64,000 nt of DNA from Acarospora socialis. Its lineage: Eukaryota; Ascomycota; Lecanoromycetes; Acarosporales; Acarosporaceae. The notes below the pieces were generated by a model. That model ran no database searches. It saw only the letters and a program-made list of their open reading frames with translations, and was not told where the DNA came from. The stretch covers positions 1,054,001 through 1,118,000 of the forward strand of contig JAMYGW020000007.1 of the NCBI GenBank assembly GCA_025617375.2, in the 5' to 3' direction. Within the stretch, counting starts at the first letter, position 1; each line of letters opens with the position of its first letter. Below are positions 43,701-54,117 of the stretch, one piece after another. The position numbers and the translations under genes are program-made.

Positions 43701-46066
43701 CAGAACATGAATCCAGGTATGTTACTTACTAGATGATCGACCAGATTGGAGTGCAAGCTACATAGATCGTTAGCAGTCGGATGGTGGACCCCTTAAAAGA
43801 CCTAATACCAGCTTTCTAGGAGTTCCTGGCCTGAAACCATCTTTTCGTATTTGGAGACCTTGTTCTGCCTCGTCATGATGACCGCAATGGCGCTATCGTC
43901 GAATTGCGGTCTTTGAACGAAGAATTAGCACTGTTTGCACATGAGAGACTAAGGATGCCATACCGGCCAGCTCGGCCCAACATCTGCATTATCTCCAGGT
44001 CCGCATATTCTTTCCATGAGTTATCCTGCCAGGTGACAGTGTTCTTCACGATAACCAGATGGCAAGGGAGGTTGACCCCTACAGCCAAAGTAGATGTGCA
44101 GCATATTACACTAACTTGACCTTCAAGAAAGCCCTGCTCCACCGTATGTCTGTCTTGCCCATCAAGACCAGCATGGTGAAATGCTACCCCAGAAGTGAGA
44201 GTATCTGCGCCAAGTCAGCAAAACTTCGTCTCAAGATAGAGCACGACATACTCCGAAGCTCGCTGTCTCGAACCGTAAGTCTCTGAGTGGGAGACGGCCA
44301 GTATCGATCTCGAGAATCTTTGGTCGCCCACAAGTTTGCCAGACTCTTCGCGGTAATTACACAAGACTTGCGTGTACAGCAGAAGATCATGATGGGCTTC
44401 TTCTTAGAGTATCTCGCTATTATCTCGGGTAACCTTTCCATCATCAGTTTCAGCGATCAAGTCAAACGGCATCTCCGACAGACTTACTTGGCATCACACA
44501 GCTTATCGAAGGCGAAATCATTACTGTTTGACTGAAAGCCGTGTACGTGCTTTTGAAGCTTGACCGGTCGGAACTCTTCTCCAAATCTCTCCAAATGAGC
44601 AGGCAAGTGCTGATTGATCCCATCTTTCCCCAGCCAAGACGCAATATCTTCAGCGTTGGGGACAGTAGCACTTAGAGCTAAAAACCTGACGTGGGAACCA
44701 ACTGACTTCATCCGGGATACTACAGCTTCCAGTGTCGCTCCTCTCGCATCTTTCAGGATGTGAACCTCGTCAATCAGGAAGAGTTTCACCATACCCATCA
44801 ACCTCCTTTGATCTTTCCATTTCCTCGTCATGCTGTCCCACTTTTCTGGAGTAGTCACGATAATCGTAGCGTTCTGGACATTACGTAACTGTGTAACGTC
44901 GCTGTCTCCGGTGAGCTCTGCGCATTGCAAGTCAAGTGGAGCAAATTTGGCTTGCCAGTCCTTGTGCCGTTCGGAGCAGAGAGACTTGGTAGGTGCTTGG
45001 TACACAATCTTGTACTGGTCTGCCCTGGAGCTCTTCATCAGGCGACAAATTGCCATTTCCATAACTGCAGTCTTGCCGCTTCCCGTCGGAGCTGAGAGAA
45101 CAACATTATCGTTGGTCTTGTAGACTGTCTCGAAACATCTGGATTGAACGGCGTTGAACACTTCAAAGGGAAATATAGAACGTAGACGGTCCGGTAAGGC
45201 ATTTGGGGAGACAAGCTGAATACCTTGAACTATCGGAGGGGCGTGCCCTAAAGCCAGCTCGCGGACCCGGGGCCTTGACAGAGGCTGACGGAGTGACGGC
45301 AAAGAAAGAACGGTCTCATCTGAGTGAGACTGAAACTCATAGTCCCGGCGTACATCTTGATTTTTACGCCGCTGGCTGACACCGTATGATGGACTCGACG
45401 GTAGACCGAAGGATGAAGAACTCGAGGCTTGATGAATAGGTCGGCCTTGAATATCTTGTGCTACGTCTCTATGAGTTGATATGTCCTCATGAGTGAACTG
45501 TTCATTTACTTACAGAAACCTATCTCGAAATCATGCGGCCTAGGGTTAGAGGCTAGGATTGTTAGCTGTAGGTAGTGGTCTGTCATCGGGTCCGCCACCC
45601 CACTTCTTTGGGTGCTCGTACCGTTGTTGACAGGCCGACTGAACATATCACTATCTCGCGCAAGTCTAGATGGCGCTGGTCGCAGCGAAATCCGTGGCTC
45701 TCCGCTGCCGGCCTGCTGTTGCCGACCAATACCGGGCTGCATCAGCAGCTCTCTATCTGTCCATCATTCAGTAGGTAGTGGTTGCCGACGGAACTATAAC
45801 TGACCAAAGGCATCTAAAGGCATTTCGGTTGCCTCATCCATCTGTGACTGGTAATCGAAACGATCCTGACGTCCATAAATGGGCGGCTGAGAGCGTGCCG
45901 GAGTTTGCGCATCGGCCAAGGCCAGGACCTGCGGTGATGCCCCGGATGGCGAATCGTGGAACGGCTGCTGCACTTGTGAGGAACGTCGCTGCCGGTCGTT
46001 CATGCGCCTTGGGTCAGGCATAGCGCCGCCCTGAATCTCCCGAAGAAAAGCATCTACTGCATCCAT
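40739..46066 (-). CDS. MER3: Meiotic ATP-dependent DNA helicase Mer3/HFM1
   Basis: Exons: 46066-45805, 45756-45514, 45460-44488, 44433-44252, 44204-43964, 43910-43809, 43757-43730, 43673-43353, 43300-42725, 42677-42523, 42477-42107 (with an optional 48-nt intron at 42379-42332), 42052-41866, 41798-40739. About 1,566 residues if the optional intron is kept, 1,550 if spliced. Helicase motifs appear in order: APTGSGKT (292-299), DEVH (399-402), SATVPNAEDIASWLG, VAFHHAGLDG, LAVGVNLPCHLVIVKNT and QMLGRAGRPQFDDS. A Sec63-type region with a helix-hairpin-helix (QIGIVAVRKLAAVGINSIEA) follows. Near the C-terminus a Cys-rich knuckle (CNHRCKHMCCREGL) precedes a disordered tail. Mer3/HFM1 stabilises recombination intermediates and promotes interfering crossovers. 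The 28-nt exon and the knuckle split by an intron are notable. Confidence 0.93.
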
Positions 46067-46653
46067 GATGGGAAATTCACAGAGTAGTAGACGCAGAAGG
46101 ATGACATTTAGCATTCAACATCTTAAAGATATGATAAAGCTGCGCAGTTGCTGGCAGAGAGAGTATCGGTAGTGCCTAAGGAGAAATGTGGTGTAGTCAT
46201 TTTAGCGAGATTGTCGCCCTCTCAATCTAGGGTTCTGACCATTCGGGAAATGCCACGAATTAGAACAAGACCTTCTCACCACGGATATCATTGTAAACTC
46301 GAGCAGTAAGTGAATTGCTTCGAATAAAGTAGATATGCCAGTATCCTTTATCCTAGCCATGAACCCGAGTACCCACTGTTTAACATCAAGTCTGTAGCAT
46401 CCCATAAAAAGACAAAGCGACTCGAGGGCCACGTGAGATGCTAAAACCCACCGATCCAATGCATCAGACTCCACCGGCTATTTCTATCCCCTGTCCCGCA
46501 ATGCACAGCAAGGACTTGTTGGGTGGTCCAGCTGCAAGCCCTATTCTGTTGTCCCGTCCGAAAACCCGAAGCACCCTGGTCCTCGAGTCAGCAACGGATA
46601 TCTCAGGCATTTCGAAAAGTTTGACTTACATCCCCGCCAAACATTAGAACATG
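46067..46653. other. Intergenic, MER3 upstream region
   Basis: About 590 bp. The minus-strand frame at 46202-46474 has no recognisable content. Confidence 0.55.
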
Positions 46654-48192
46654 TTACTCATCTCTGTGTTTTGCAGCGAAATAGCCTCTGGCCGAGCCCA
46701 CCCGCGCGTGATGTTCCATTGGCGAGCTCGGTCTTGAAGTTGATAGTCCTTCGCTCTTCATAGGTGTTGTCGGCACCTTGAGCGACGGTGCTTCCACCTC
46801 TGCCGTCTCTCGCCCAATGGTGGTTTTTTCATAGCTGTGAATATGGATGGGAGGTGGGATATGACGATCTAGGCTGCTATAGAGGTACGTTGCGAGTAAT
46901 ACAACGGTTGTGCCGATCAAAAACTGCCACTGCTTGTTAGCTTCGCATGGCTTGGAAAGATGGTCGTGCTTGCTTACACTTGCGGTAACATTGAAGTCAA
47001 AAAACCAGATGCTTGCTAAAAGGCTGAGTACGATGCTGATGCTCGTCGCAAAATTCTTGGCAATATTGTCTGCGTAGTTGAGGCACAAGGCCACGATGAT
47101 GCCTCCGAATGCTTGAAAGCACACGGCCGTCCATACAATCCAGTTGTATCCTTCGAAGAAGCCATTCTTGGCTATCTCCTCCCCATCTACAAACACCACA
47201 CCGATAAAGAGGGCAGGGAAAAGCGAGTAAAAGGAGAGCTGCACGTTTCGGACCCACAGCGAAGCGGAGGTACTGGCATCCTTCAAGACTTTCTCGAAGT
47301 ATACGCCTGCAAGGCCCGACGCAATGCATGCAGCGACCACAGCTAGGAGACCGACTGAGCCGTTCATGCGTGGATGCTCCAACAGTAGGTCTTCTTGGAT
47401 GCCCTCGTAGGTCGCCGACCGCTTCGTAAAGCGCGCAGGTGTTGAGCTACCCAGGTTGCGCAGATCCTTCAGTGACCGAGGAAAGAAGAATCTTTGTTGT
47501 ACATCCCTTACGGAGACAGAGTCAACGCTCGATGTCTGGACGATGGCAACACCCAGCGTCAGAAGTAACAAAGCTATCCACTTCCGCGATGACAGAGTGC
47601 GGCCGAGTAATGCAACACTGAAGAGCGCCGTTGTAAGGATTTTGAGCTGATATGTCACTTGAAACGTTGCCGCGTCCAAGTTGGATATTGCAACGTATTG
47701 GAGTGAGTTCTGAAGAGTATACAAAGTCGCAGGAATTGCAAGCTTCCAGCTGTCGCCCGTGAAGACAGCACTGCTGAGCGCACCGAACAGTGATGTAACC
47801 GGCATCGATGGTGATATGGTTCTGGAGATGTCGTAAAGTGCCACCGTCAGGCAGAGCGTCAGCTTGATGACTTCGGTGATGAAGACGGCAGTCGAGGTGA
47901 GGTAGCGGTGCCCGCCGACCAGGGGCATTATTCGGGAGTAATGGAGGATCTGGGAACAATGCAATCAGCTTCTTTCCTTAGCGATACCACCGAACCTCAT
48001 GAACTGTCGGGTAGGAGAGGACGTAGTTTGATGTGCGCACCATTATAAGTGCCGAGTTCTGTATCGTAAGCTGTTCTTGGTCAGTACATATCTGTACAGA
48101 TTTTCGATGCAGGAGAACTTCACAGTAACCAAAGAGACATGTTTCATCGGTATGCCCAGCCATGTTGAATTTTTGTGAGGCGCTTCGGCCAT
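46654..48192 (-). CDS. Nucleotide-sugar transporter (UDP-galactose transporter-like, SLC35A type)
   Basis: Four exons: 48192-48124, 48070-48041, 47949-46978, 46923-46654, in phase, 446 residues. The start at 48192 gives MAEAPHKNSTWLGIPMKHVS, which leads into the family N-terminus TLTIQNSALIMILHYSRIMP. Around ten hydrophobic helices follow. Hallmarks include YLTSTAVFITEVIKL, LQNSLQYVAISNLDAATFQV, TYQLKILTTALFSVALLGR, SGLAGVYFEKVLKD and LCLNYADNIAKNFATSISIV. The protein sits in the Golgi or ER membrane and exchanges a cytosolic nucleotide sugar for luminal UMP; the substrate (UDP-galactose or UDP-GlcNAc) cannot be fixed by eye. The cytoplasmic C-terminus is long and Ser/Pro-rich. A donor at 48040 was chosen over read-through because it gives the conserved LIMILHYSR junction. 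Confidence 0.9.
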
Positions 48193-49098
48193 GATTCCTC
48201 CTCCCCCTTTTGCGCCCGCCGGATGACCAACAATAGCTTCGACGGGCTCGGATTGTGCGCTTCTATGAGAAGTGTGCGTTGCCGGACTGTTGAACTCGAC
48301 GGGAGATGTAAAGGATTGATGTACGTTTGCAAAGGAGTGTGTGTTGGTGTTCAAAGCTGAAATAGACCGTTGCTGACGGATTAATATAGAAAGGCAGGCC
48401 CCCCGATGTTGTGACACTTGGCAAAGCTAATCAACAGGGGTAGGTAGGTGCCTTACGGTAGGCGAGATTTGGGCTTAGCGCAGCGTGGTTTACAGTACTT
48501 TAGAACATGCCTGCGCAGATCATCCTCGATGGAAATGAGGTCGTGGCTCTTTCCAACCGGATACCCGCAACTTTCCATTTTTAACCCTTTGGTGAGTATT
48601 TGCAAAGCATGATTAAAGGGAATGGAAAACGAAGATGAGCGATCGATCCACAGGTTGCAGATCCGTCCTCCCCATCAACCTCGACCCTGCATCGATAGCT
48701 CGAACCATTCACAGCGTCTTGCCCTCGTATTAATATCTTCAAATGCAGTGGAACATAGTGGGACATTCTGTACATACCTACCCTACCTAACCATCTACAG
48801 ATGACCTCGCTACGGACCTGCTCGCGAATTCCGTAAAAGAATGTATACTCTCCGAAAACCGACGCAGAAATCATGTCAGCCTATCACACTTGTTTGTAGT
48901 CGCAAGAAGATTGCTTCTGGATTCCAGTGGGAGATGGCCGTTATCGGTACGTTAGGTCTGATTGAAGCGAAGAAAGTGAGCCAGTGATTGGTTTATAGCA
49001 GATATAGACATATACCAAGCAACGCTGGTGCGCCAAAAAGAAAGCCTAGGACAGTCGCTAATCCTACAACCATATGCCACCCTACACATCTATGTTGT
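48193..49098. other. Intergenic
   Basis: Upstream region of the sugar transporter and 3' flank of the disordered-protein gene. It has a GGTAGGTAGG-type tract near 48437 and another CCTACC cluster near 48780. No gene seen. Confidence 0.55.
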
Positions 49099-51432
49099 TC
49101 AAGCTAAAGCAAGGCCCTCGCCAGCTTCTTTCCTGTGAAGCTCCGGCCCGTGGTAGCTTGGGTTTTCTTCACTGTAAGGCTCAAAACGGCCTTCGGCCTG
49201 CACGACATCAGCAGCGGGGAGTGCGGTCATGCCCGAACCATCCATATGTGTTATAGAGAGGCCAGTTTCTTCTGATGGTGGTGTTTTCGGCGACGATCGG
49301 CTTGGTGGTGTTGGAGAGTTAAATTCCGAAGGGGTGAAATGTAGGATGGGCGAGAAGTTTGGGATGGGGAGGTAGGTGACAGTTGTTGTATCGTTCGACC
49401 ACGTTGCAGATGAGATAGATGCGTTGTCCAGGAATCCAGACGTCCTTGAACGGGGAACTCCCTGGTTCCACACCGAAGCTGCACTGGCGGTAGGCAAAGG
49501 CTCCTCGGTAAACCTAAGCCTCTTCTCGGAGATAGTTGCGTTAGCTGTATGTTCATAAGAGACTGGCCTCGAAACATTCGGCTCCAAGGTCAGTGTCTCA
49601 GTTGGGCTCGAACTTTTCTGACGCATGGCGGCTTTCTTTTGCCTCATGGCTTCGAGGAGAGACTCTTCTTCTCGGGTGACGGCCATGATGCGGCTCTTTC
49701 GGAGGGGTATCCTACTTTCGTTTCGTGAGGGTGAGGCAGGTGTTGAGACAAACCCACCCAAGGGCACTGATATTCTAGAAGTTGCGTCATTTGAAGACTT
49801 AGGTCTGAGGTCCTCAGAGCTGAATTCCGAGGCTTCTTTCCCTGGTGCTCTTCTGTGCCGGGGGTACGAGATGGAAGGTGGATGAAGAAAAGTGGTTCTA
49901 GGTAGTCGATCCCTCCCAGCAATGACATCACTCTGTGCGAATATTGCACTTGATCGTGATCCTGAGCTCAGTATTGAATCTGAATGCGCGTGTATTTTGA
50001 CAGGTCGTAACGCTTGGATTCTGTTTGCACCGTCTATATTGCCATTTTTGTATCTCCTCGTTGAAGCAGCAGTGTTACGATGGCAGTGCGTTGAGTTGCA
50101 GGTAGAGGCTTGGCCGTCAGACTCGTCTTCATCCTCCGACGACGAAAGTGTTAACACGCTCTCGTTTTGTAAGTCGGAATTCGTGAAGACACTTCCGGTA
50201 CTTTTCCTGGAAATCCTACTTTTCGGGCTCGACGGGCAGCGCATACTGTTGGCCTCTCCAAATGACGACGACAAGCATATAAATGGGTCACTGGATTTGG
50301 AAGATTTTGCGTCACACCGAGCTCTCGGTAGTGGTCCGGGTAATGTGTGCCAGCTCGAACAGCTGGCGGGTCCAACGATCGGAACTGACTCAAAACCCTG
50401 GACTGCTTCTCCAGGCGGCCTGGCCTCCCACGTAGGGTCGGCTAGGGGTTCATCAACCTCCGTAGCGCTGAACCAATGCTTCAAACCCTGCCTCGAGTTT
50501 TTGAAGCTGGCCTCAGGCTCGCTGGTAGGCTCAACAGTAGAGGCAAAATATGAAGATTGCTTCTCATTTGATGCAGATAGCGAACCTCTGGAGGTGTCAA
50601 TTTTTGATGATATCCCCTTTCCATGCATCGAAGTAGGCGGCAAGACGTCCGAACCCATTGAGAGAGGCGACGGAGATTTCGTCACTCGGTGTGGGGACAA
50701 CAACGAGCCGTTGAACATGTGAGGCCGAGGGAAGAGCCTTGAAAAGTCCAGCCGTGGCGGACGCTTTCTTGGAGACTCGCAGGCTTGACTTTCTTCACCG
50801 CTATTGGTACGAGTAAGGTTCAGAGCGTTTTGCGTTCCACTGCCGTCTTGTGAGTCGATCACCGGTTTGCAACCTTTCCGCAGCGCCATGTCCCTGGCCG
50901 ATGATGCTGAAGTCTGCTGAGATATTGAGAGTGGAGAGTTGGCTGGATCGTAGTACGAGCGTAAAGTGGAGGACGATGGAGACTCGTGTAATCCGTTGTT
51001 CTGCGAGACATCTCTGATCTCGGTCCGTGTTGAGGAATCTTGGAAATGACGACCGAGCAGAGGTGATGATGGGCGAGGGATCAGTCCACGTGGAGACAGA
51101 CGAGGTGGCCTCCAATTATCAGTCGTAGCAGCAGGATCGAGTCCCTCTTCGCCGTTCAACGCATGGCTCTGGCTTATTTCTGACACCGAGATGCTCACGA
51201 AGCTGTGTTTCTCTCTCAGTGCCTTCTTTGGCCTTGCAGTTTTTGGCGGCTTCTTGTCGAGTGGCCCGAAGTCTGTTGCGCCGAGAAGTCTTTCAGCCTT
51301 TGATTGTTTGCCATTGGGCATCTGCGAGATCTCTTCGATGGGATGGGGTATGGATTCATCAACGTTCGAGCTTTTGGTCGTTATCAAACTTCGGCCTGGC
51401 AGAGGGAATGAGAACTTGGATGTGCGCGCCAT
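49099..51432 (-). CDS. Large disordered protein of unknown function (777 aa)
   Basis: A single exon with its ATG at 51432 (MARTSKFSFPLPGRSLITTK). Almost all of the protein is Ser/Pro/Arg-rich and looks intrinsically disordered, with many potential phosphosites. A more ordered short segment with charged heptads lies around residues 580-610 (RIMAVTREEESLLEAMRQKKAAMRQK), a probable helix. RPPRLDFSRLFPRPHMFNGS near residue 230 may be a linear motif. No enzymatic domain, signal peptide or membrane helix is visible. The length of the uninterrupted frame and fungal-like codon use support a real gene. It may be a cytoskeletal or signalling scaffold, but nothing shows it directly. Confidence 0.75.
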   Translation of the reverse strand: MARTSKFSFPLPGRSLITTKSSNVDESIPHPIEEISQMPNGKQSKAERLLGATDFGPLDKKPPKTARPKKALREKHSFVSISVSEISQSHALNGEEGLDPAATTDNWRPPRLSPRGLIPRPSSPLLGRHFQDSSTRTEIRDVSQNNGLHESPSSSTLRSYYDPANSPLSISQQTSASSARDMALRKGCKPVIDSQDGSGTQNALNLTRTNSGEESQACESPRKRPPRLDFSRLFPRPHMFNGSLLSPHRVTKSPSPLSMGSDVLPPTSMHGKGISSKIDTSRGSLSASNEKQSSYFASTVEPTSEPEASFKNSRQGLKHWFSATEVDEPLADPTWEARPPGEAVQGFESVPIVGPASCSSWHTLPGPLPRARCDAKSSKSSDPFICLSSSFGEANSMRCPSSPKSRISRKSTGSVFTNSDLQNESVLTLSSSEDEDESDGQASTCNSTHCHRNTAASTRRYKNGNIDGANRIQALRPVKIHAHSDSILSSGSRSSAIFAQSDVIAGRDRLPRTTFLHPPSISYPRHRRAPGKEASEFSSEDLRPKSSNDATSRISVPLGGFVSTPASPSRNESRIPLRKSRIMAVTREEESLLEAMRQKKAAMRQKSSSPTETLTLEPNVSRPVSYEHTANATISEKRLRFTEEPLPTASAASVWNQGVPRSRTSGFLDNASISSATWSNDTTTVTYLPIPNFSPILHFTPSEFNSPTPPSRSSPKTPPSEETGLSITHMDGSGMTALPAADVVQAEGRFEPYSEENPSYHGPELHRKEAGEGLALA

Positions 51433-51613
51433 GAGATAGAGACTGCGAGCAATGCGACAGTTGAGAAGATCAGCGTTTTGTGAAAAGACCTCCAGTTAAC
51501 TTTCAAGGGCAGTAGACAATGAGCTCAGATCGAACCGGGTCCTAACATGAAGCGTCCATCAGCTGAGACCAACGGTAGAAGAAGTAAGCTTGGGGACTAG
51601 ACGGTAGTCCAGG

Positions 51614-51883
51614 ATGCTTCCTCCCATGCAGCCCGTCAGCATTTCCTCCGTGTTCGAAGCCGTGCAGGACCCGAGGGATGGGAACTACTCGCTCCCAGCA
51701 AGTATGTTTCGTGCTTATGGTGACACAGCGTCAGAACCCTCTGATGATATGCCAACGAAAAGGGCCGATAAAGGAAGAAGAAGAAGCGATTTCCGCATAG
51801 ACAGCGGCTGTCAAGTAAGCTCACCCGCAAGCATACAACGTACAAGTCCGAGTCGCACCACACCTGGTCGACTTGCGGGATGA
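51614..51883 (+). CDS. Possible small gene or exon (89 codons), weak
   Basis: The frame begins with two methionines and reads MLPPMQPVSISSVFEAVQDP, ending with a Ser/Thr/Arg-rich basic tail. It is divergent from the disordered-protein gene and close to its start (about 180 bp), so it might equally be promoter or leader DNA. No family was recognised. Confidence 0.2.
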   Translation: MLPPMQPVSISSVFEAVQDPRDGNYSLPASMFRAYGDTASEPSDDMPTKRADKGRRRSDFRIDSGCQVSSPASIQRTSPSRTTPGRLAG

Positions 51884-52980
51884 TATTCCACTAGTCAGCC
51901 ATCCTTACCTCTGCTTTGGAGCTACGAGTACGTACGTACCTAGTCTGTCAGGGGTCTTTAGTGGCCCATAGCCCATCGCCTGCTTTGGATCTAAGCACTG
52001 GCCGCTTTGTTTGTTCAAGCACGGCCAAGCAAGAACCGACAAAGTAGGGCATGATCATCTCGCTGTGCTCAAGCCAGCCCTATTCAACGTTCTGTCTACG
52101 ACTTTTAGCGAAACAAGATTGCGGAGATGGTCGATGGTCTACCTACACCAGATGTCTAGTACGACTATTAATATTCTGACCATCTCAACCCGCATACTAA
52201 GCTATTCGTCCGGGATCTTTTCAGGCAGCAATCGCCTCTCTAACAAGGTATAGCCCTAACAACCTCCAGTTTTCACGCTTCAGTCAGTATGATGAGCTTG
52301 TCCTCTTCTTGAATTAGGTGGCACAATGGTTTCAAGTTGCTCAAGCATATCAGAAAGCATCGATACGGTTAAGGAACTTCAGTGTACGGTTAATGGAAAT
52401 GCTTGCCATCGCATGCCATGATTTTGCGCCCTTGTAGTTCCGCAACCTAGATCGTTGGTCTACAAAAAGGGGGTGCTTTGGAATGAAACTGGAGGCCAAA
52501 TCGATCCTCACCGGGTCTTGTGTTAGTGTTGTATCCCCGTCACCGGTATTCTTTCAATATGATGCTATGATCAATATCCTCGGGGCATCATAGATTTGAT
52601 GGGATGCTGGCCAATTATTGAATCTTCGGTGGCGTCGACCTGTTTGGGCGCGGAAATTCGGACGCAGATATGTCTCTTGACTGCAGCGGGGGCTCCGTGT
52701 TCTATCATTGTTGCTCATTGATTCACCTAATTTCCAGCCATCAAAAAATCAGACCCAACAATTCGTCGACTCTGCTTTGGCACCGTCCATAGACAGACCA
52801 CCGTTTCCTTTCCCTTGTCGTGCAGAGCCACAACTGTGTCCCGAGGGCTAGACGATTGTCCCGAACTGCAGGACTGCTCCGTACCTCTGGGTGATTCAAC
52901 GAACAAAAGGACGCTGGACTGATGGTGACTAGCACCTGAGCAAAGCGGCGCAACTGATTAACCCAAAGTGACACCAAGAC

Positions 52981-53012
52981 AGCTTCCCCCAGAGCTTCCC
53001 CCAGAGCTTCCC
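52981..53012. repeat. 12-bp tandem repeat
   Basis: Two exact copies of AGCTTCCCCCAG followed by a partial third copy. Confidence 0.8.
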
Positions 53013-54117
53013 TCGCCTACCTAGATGCGTAGTGTGCGTGCTAAAGTATCCTTGGCCTCGAGGTAAACTTTCCGCTTGACGCTTTTCGGGGCTGTCTCCT
53101 GCATTGGAGGTGAGATCGCGCGATGAGTCCAGGCACTGTAAGGGGCACGGGCTCCCTCATGCGACGACCTTAACGACTACGGCCGTACACTCCCTTGACC
53201 TCATGCGATGGCTATTCTGTAGGTAACCCTCCATCGCTCGATATATTTGCTAGTAGGAGTCGAAACTGAACCGAATTTGTCCCTCAAGTTTAGATTTTGT
53301 TAAAGTACCACCGCAATGCTATCGGAACCACCGTTTGCAAAGTTTGGCGATTGTCGAATCGGGCGCTTTGCGCATGCGGTAACTTAAGGTGAGATTCCTG
53401 CGGCAATAAGTCCGATCCCAATGTCCGAAAGCCTGCTGCTGTTCCCTTGCTGTTGCAGTGCTTTTCTTCCGCAATCTTTGTTATCTACGTCGAAGCAACA
53501 GGAGAGAAGGAAGATGATGATCGGCTTGCTACATGATCAATTTATGTTTATCCAGACTCCTTTCCCCCGTCGCCAGCATCGTGGAGGATACACATATATG
53601 TACGAATACCTTAAAGTGCTCCGAAATTAGGTCGAACCGAAATCCAGCTCAAGCACGATATTCCCAAACTCAGGAACCCTGCCATCTGTAGCTGAAGTTA
53701 CCGACGCCGCTTAGGTATAAGCATGCGCGAACTTTACATCTATTGGTAGGTGTTCTCGTAGGCTCGGAACTGTGTCAAATTCAGGAGCAGTGTATCAGCC
53801 ACAGGAGATATCTCAATCGCATCACCGTCATCAAGTGCCGGAGGTGCAGTTCGCAAGAATCAAGTGCTATTATTTATCGCATTTCAATGATGCATTTCTA
53901 TCGCTATGTTAGAAGCCAAAGCAAGGTATCCTAGGTGCGACGACTGGCTCTCGATCTTGCAAGGATAATAGAACCTGCACGCCAAAGCCATATCTGCGCC
54001 AATATTGCCAGCTCTGCGCAATGCCCTCTGTTCTATGACGTTCTGCAAAGCCATCCTTCTTGGTATCAGTGTAATACTCCCTCGTCTCGAAGAGGAGAGG
54101 CTGCACAGGAAAAACGA

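Larger units (their letters stand above)
51433..54117. other. Long intergenic region
   Basis: About 2.7 kb. The only ATG frame of note is 51614-51883 on plus (MLPPMQPVSISSVFEAVQD...), which contains a GTATGT donor-like site at about 51700 and a basic RRRSDFR run. It could be a small gene or first exon, but no continuation was found. A 12-bp tandem repeat lies at 52981-53012. Confidence 0.5.

Noticed and set aside
47522-47959. Alternative minus-strand frame inside the sugar transporter
   Set aside because: Lacks hydrophobic helices; the main frame matches the transporter family throughout.
49892-50722. Plus-strand frame of 276 codons opposite the disordered-protein gene
   Set aside because: The start context and composition are poor, and the minus frame is three times longer with a good ATG.
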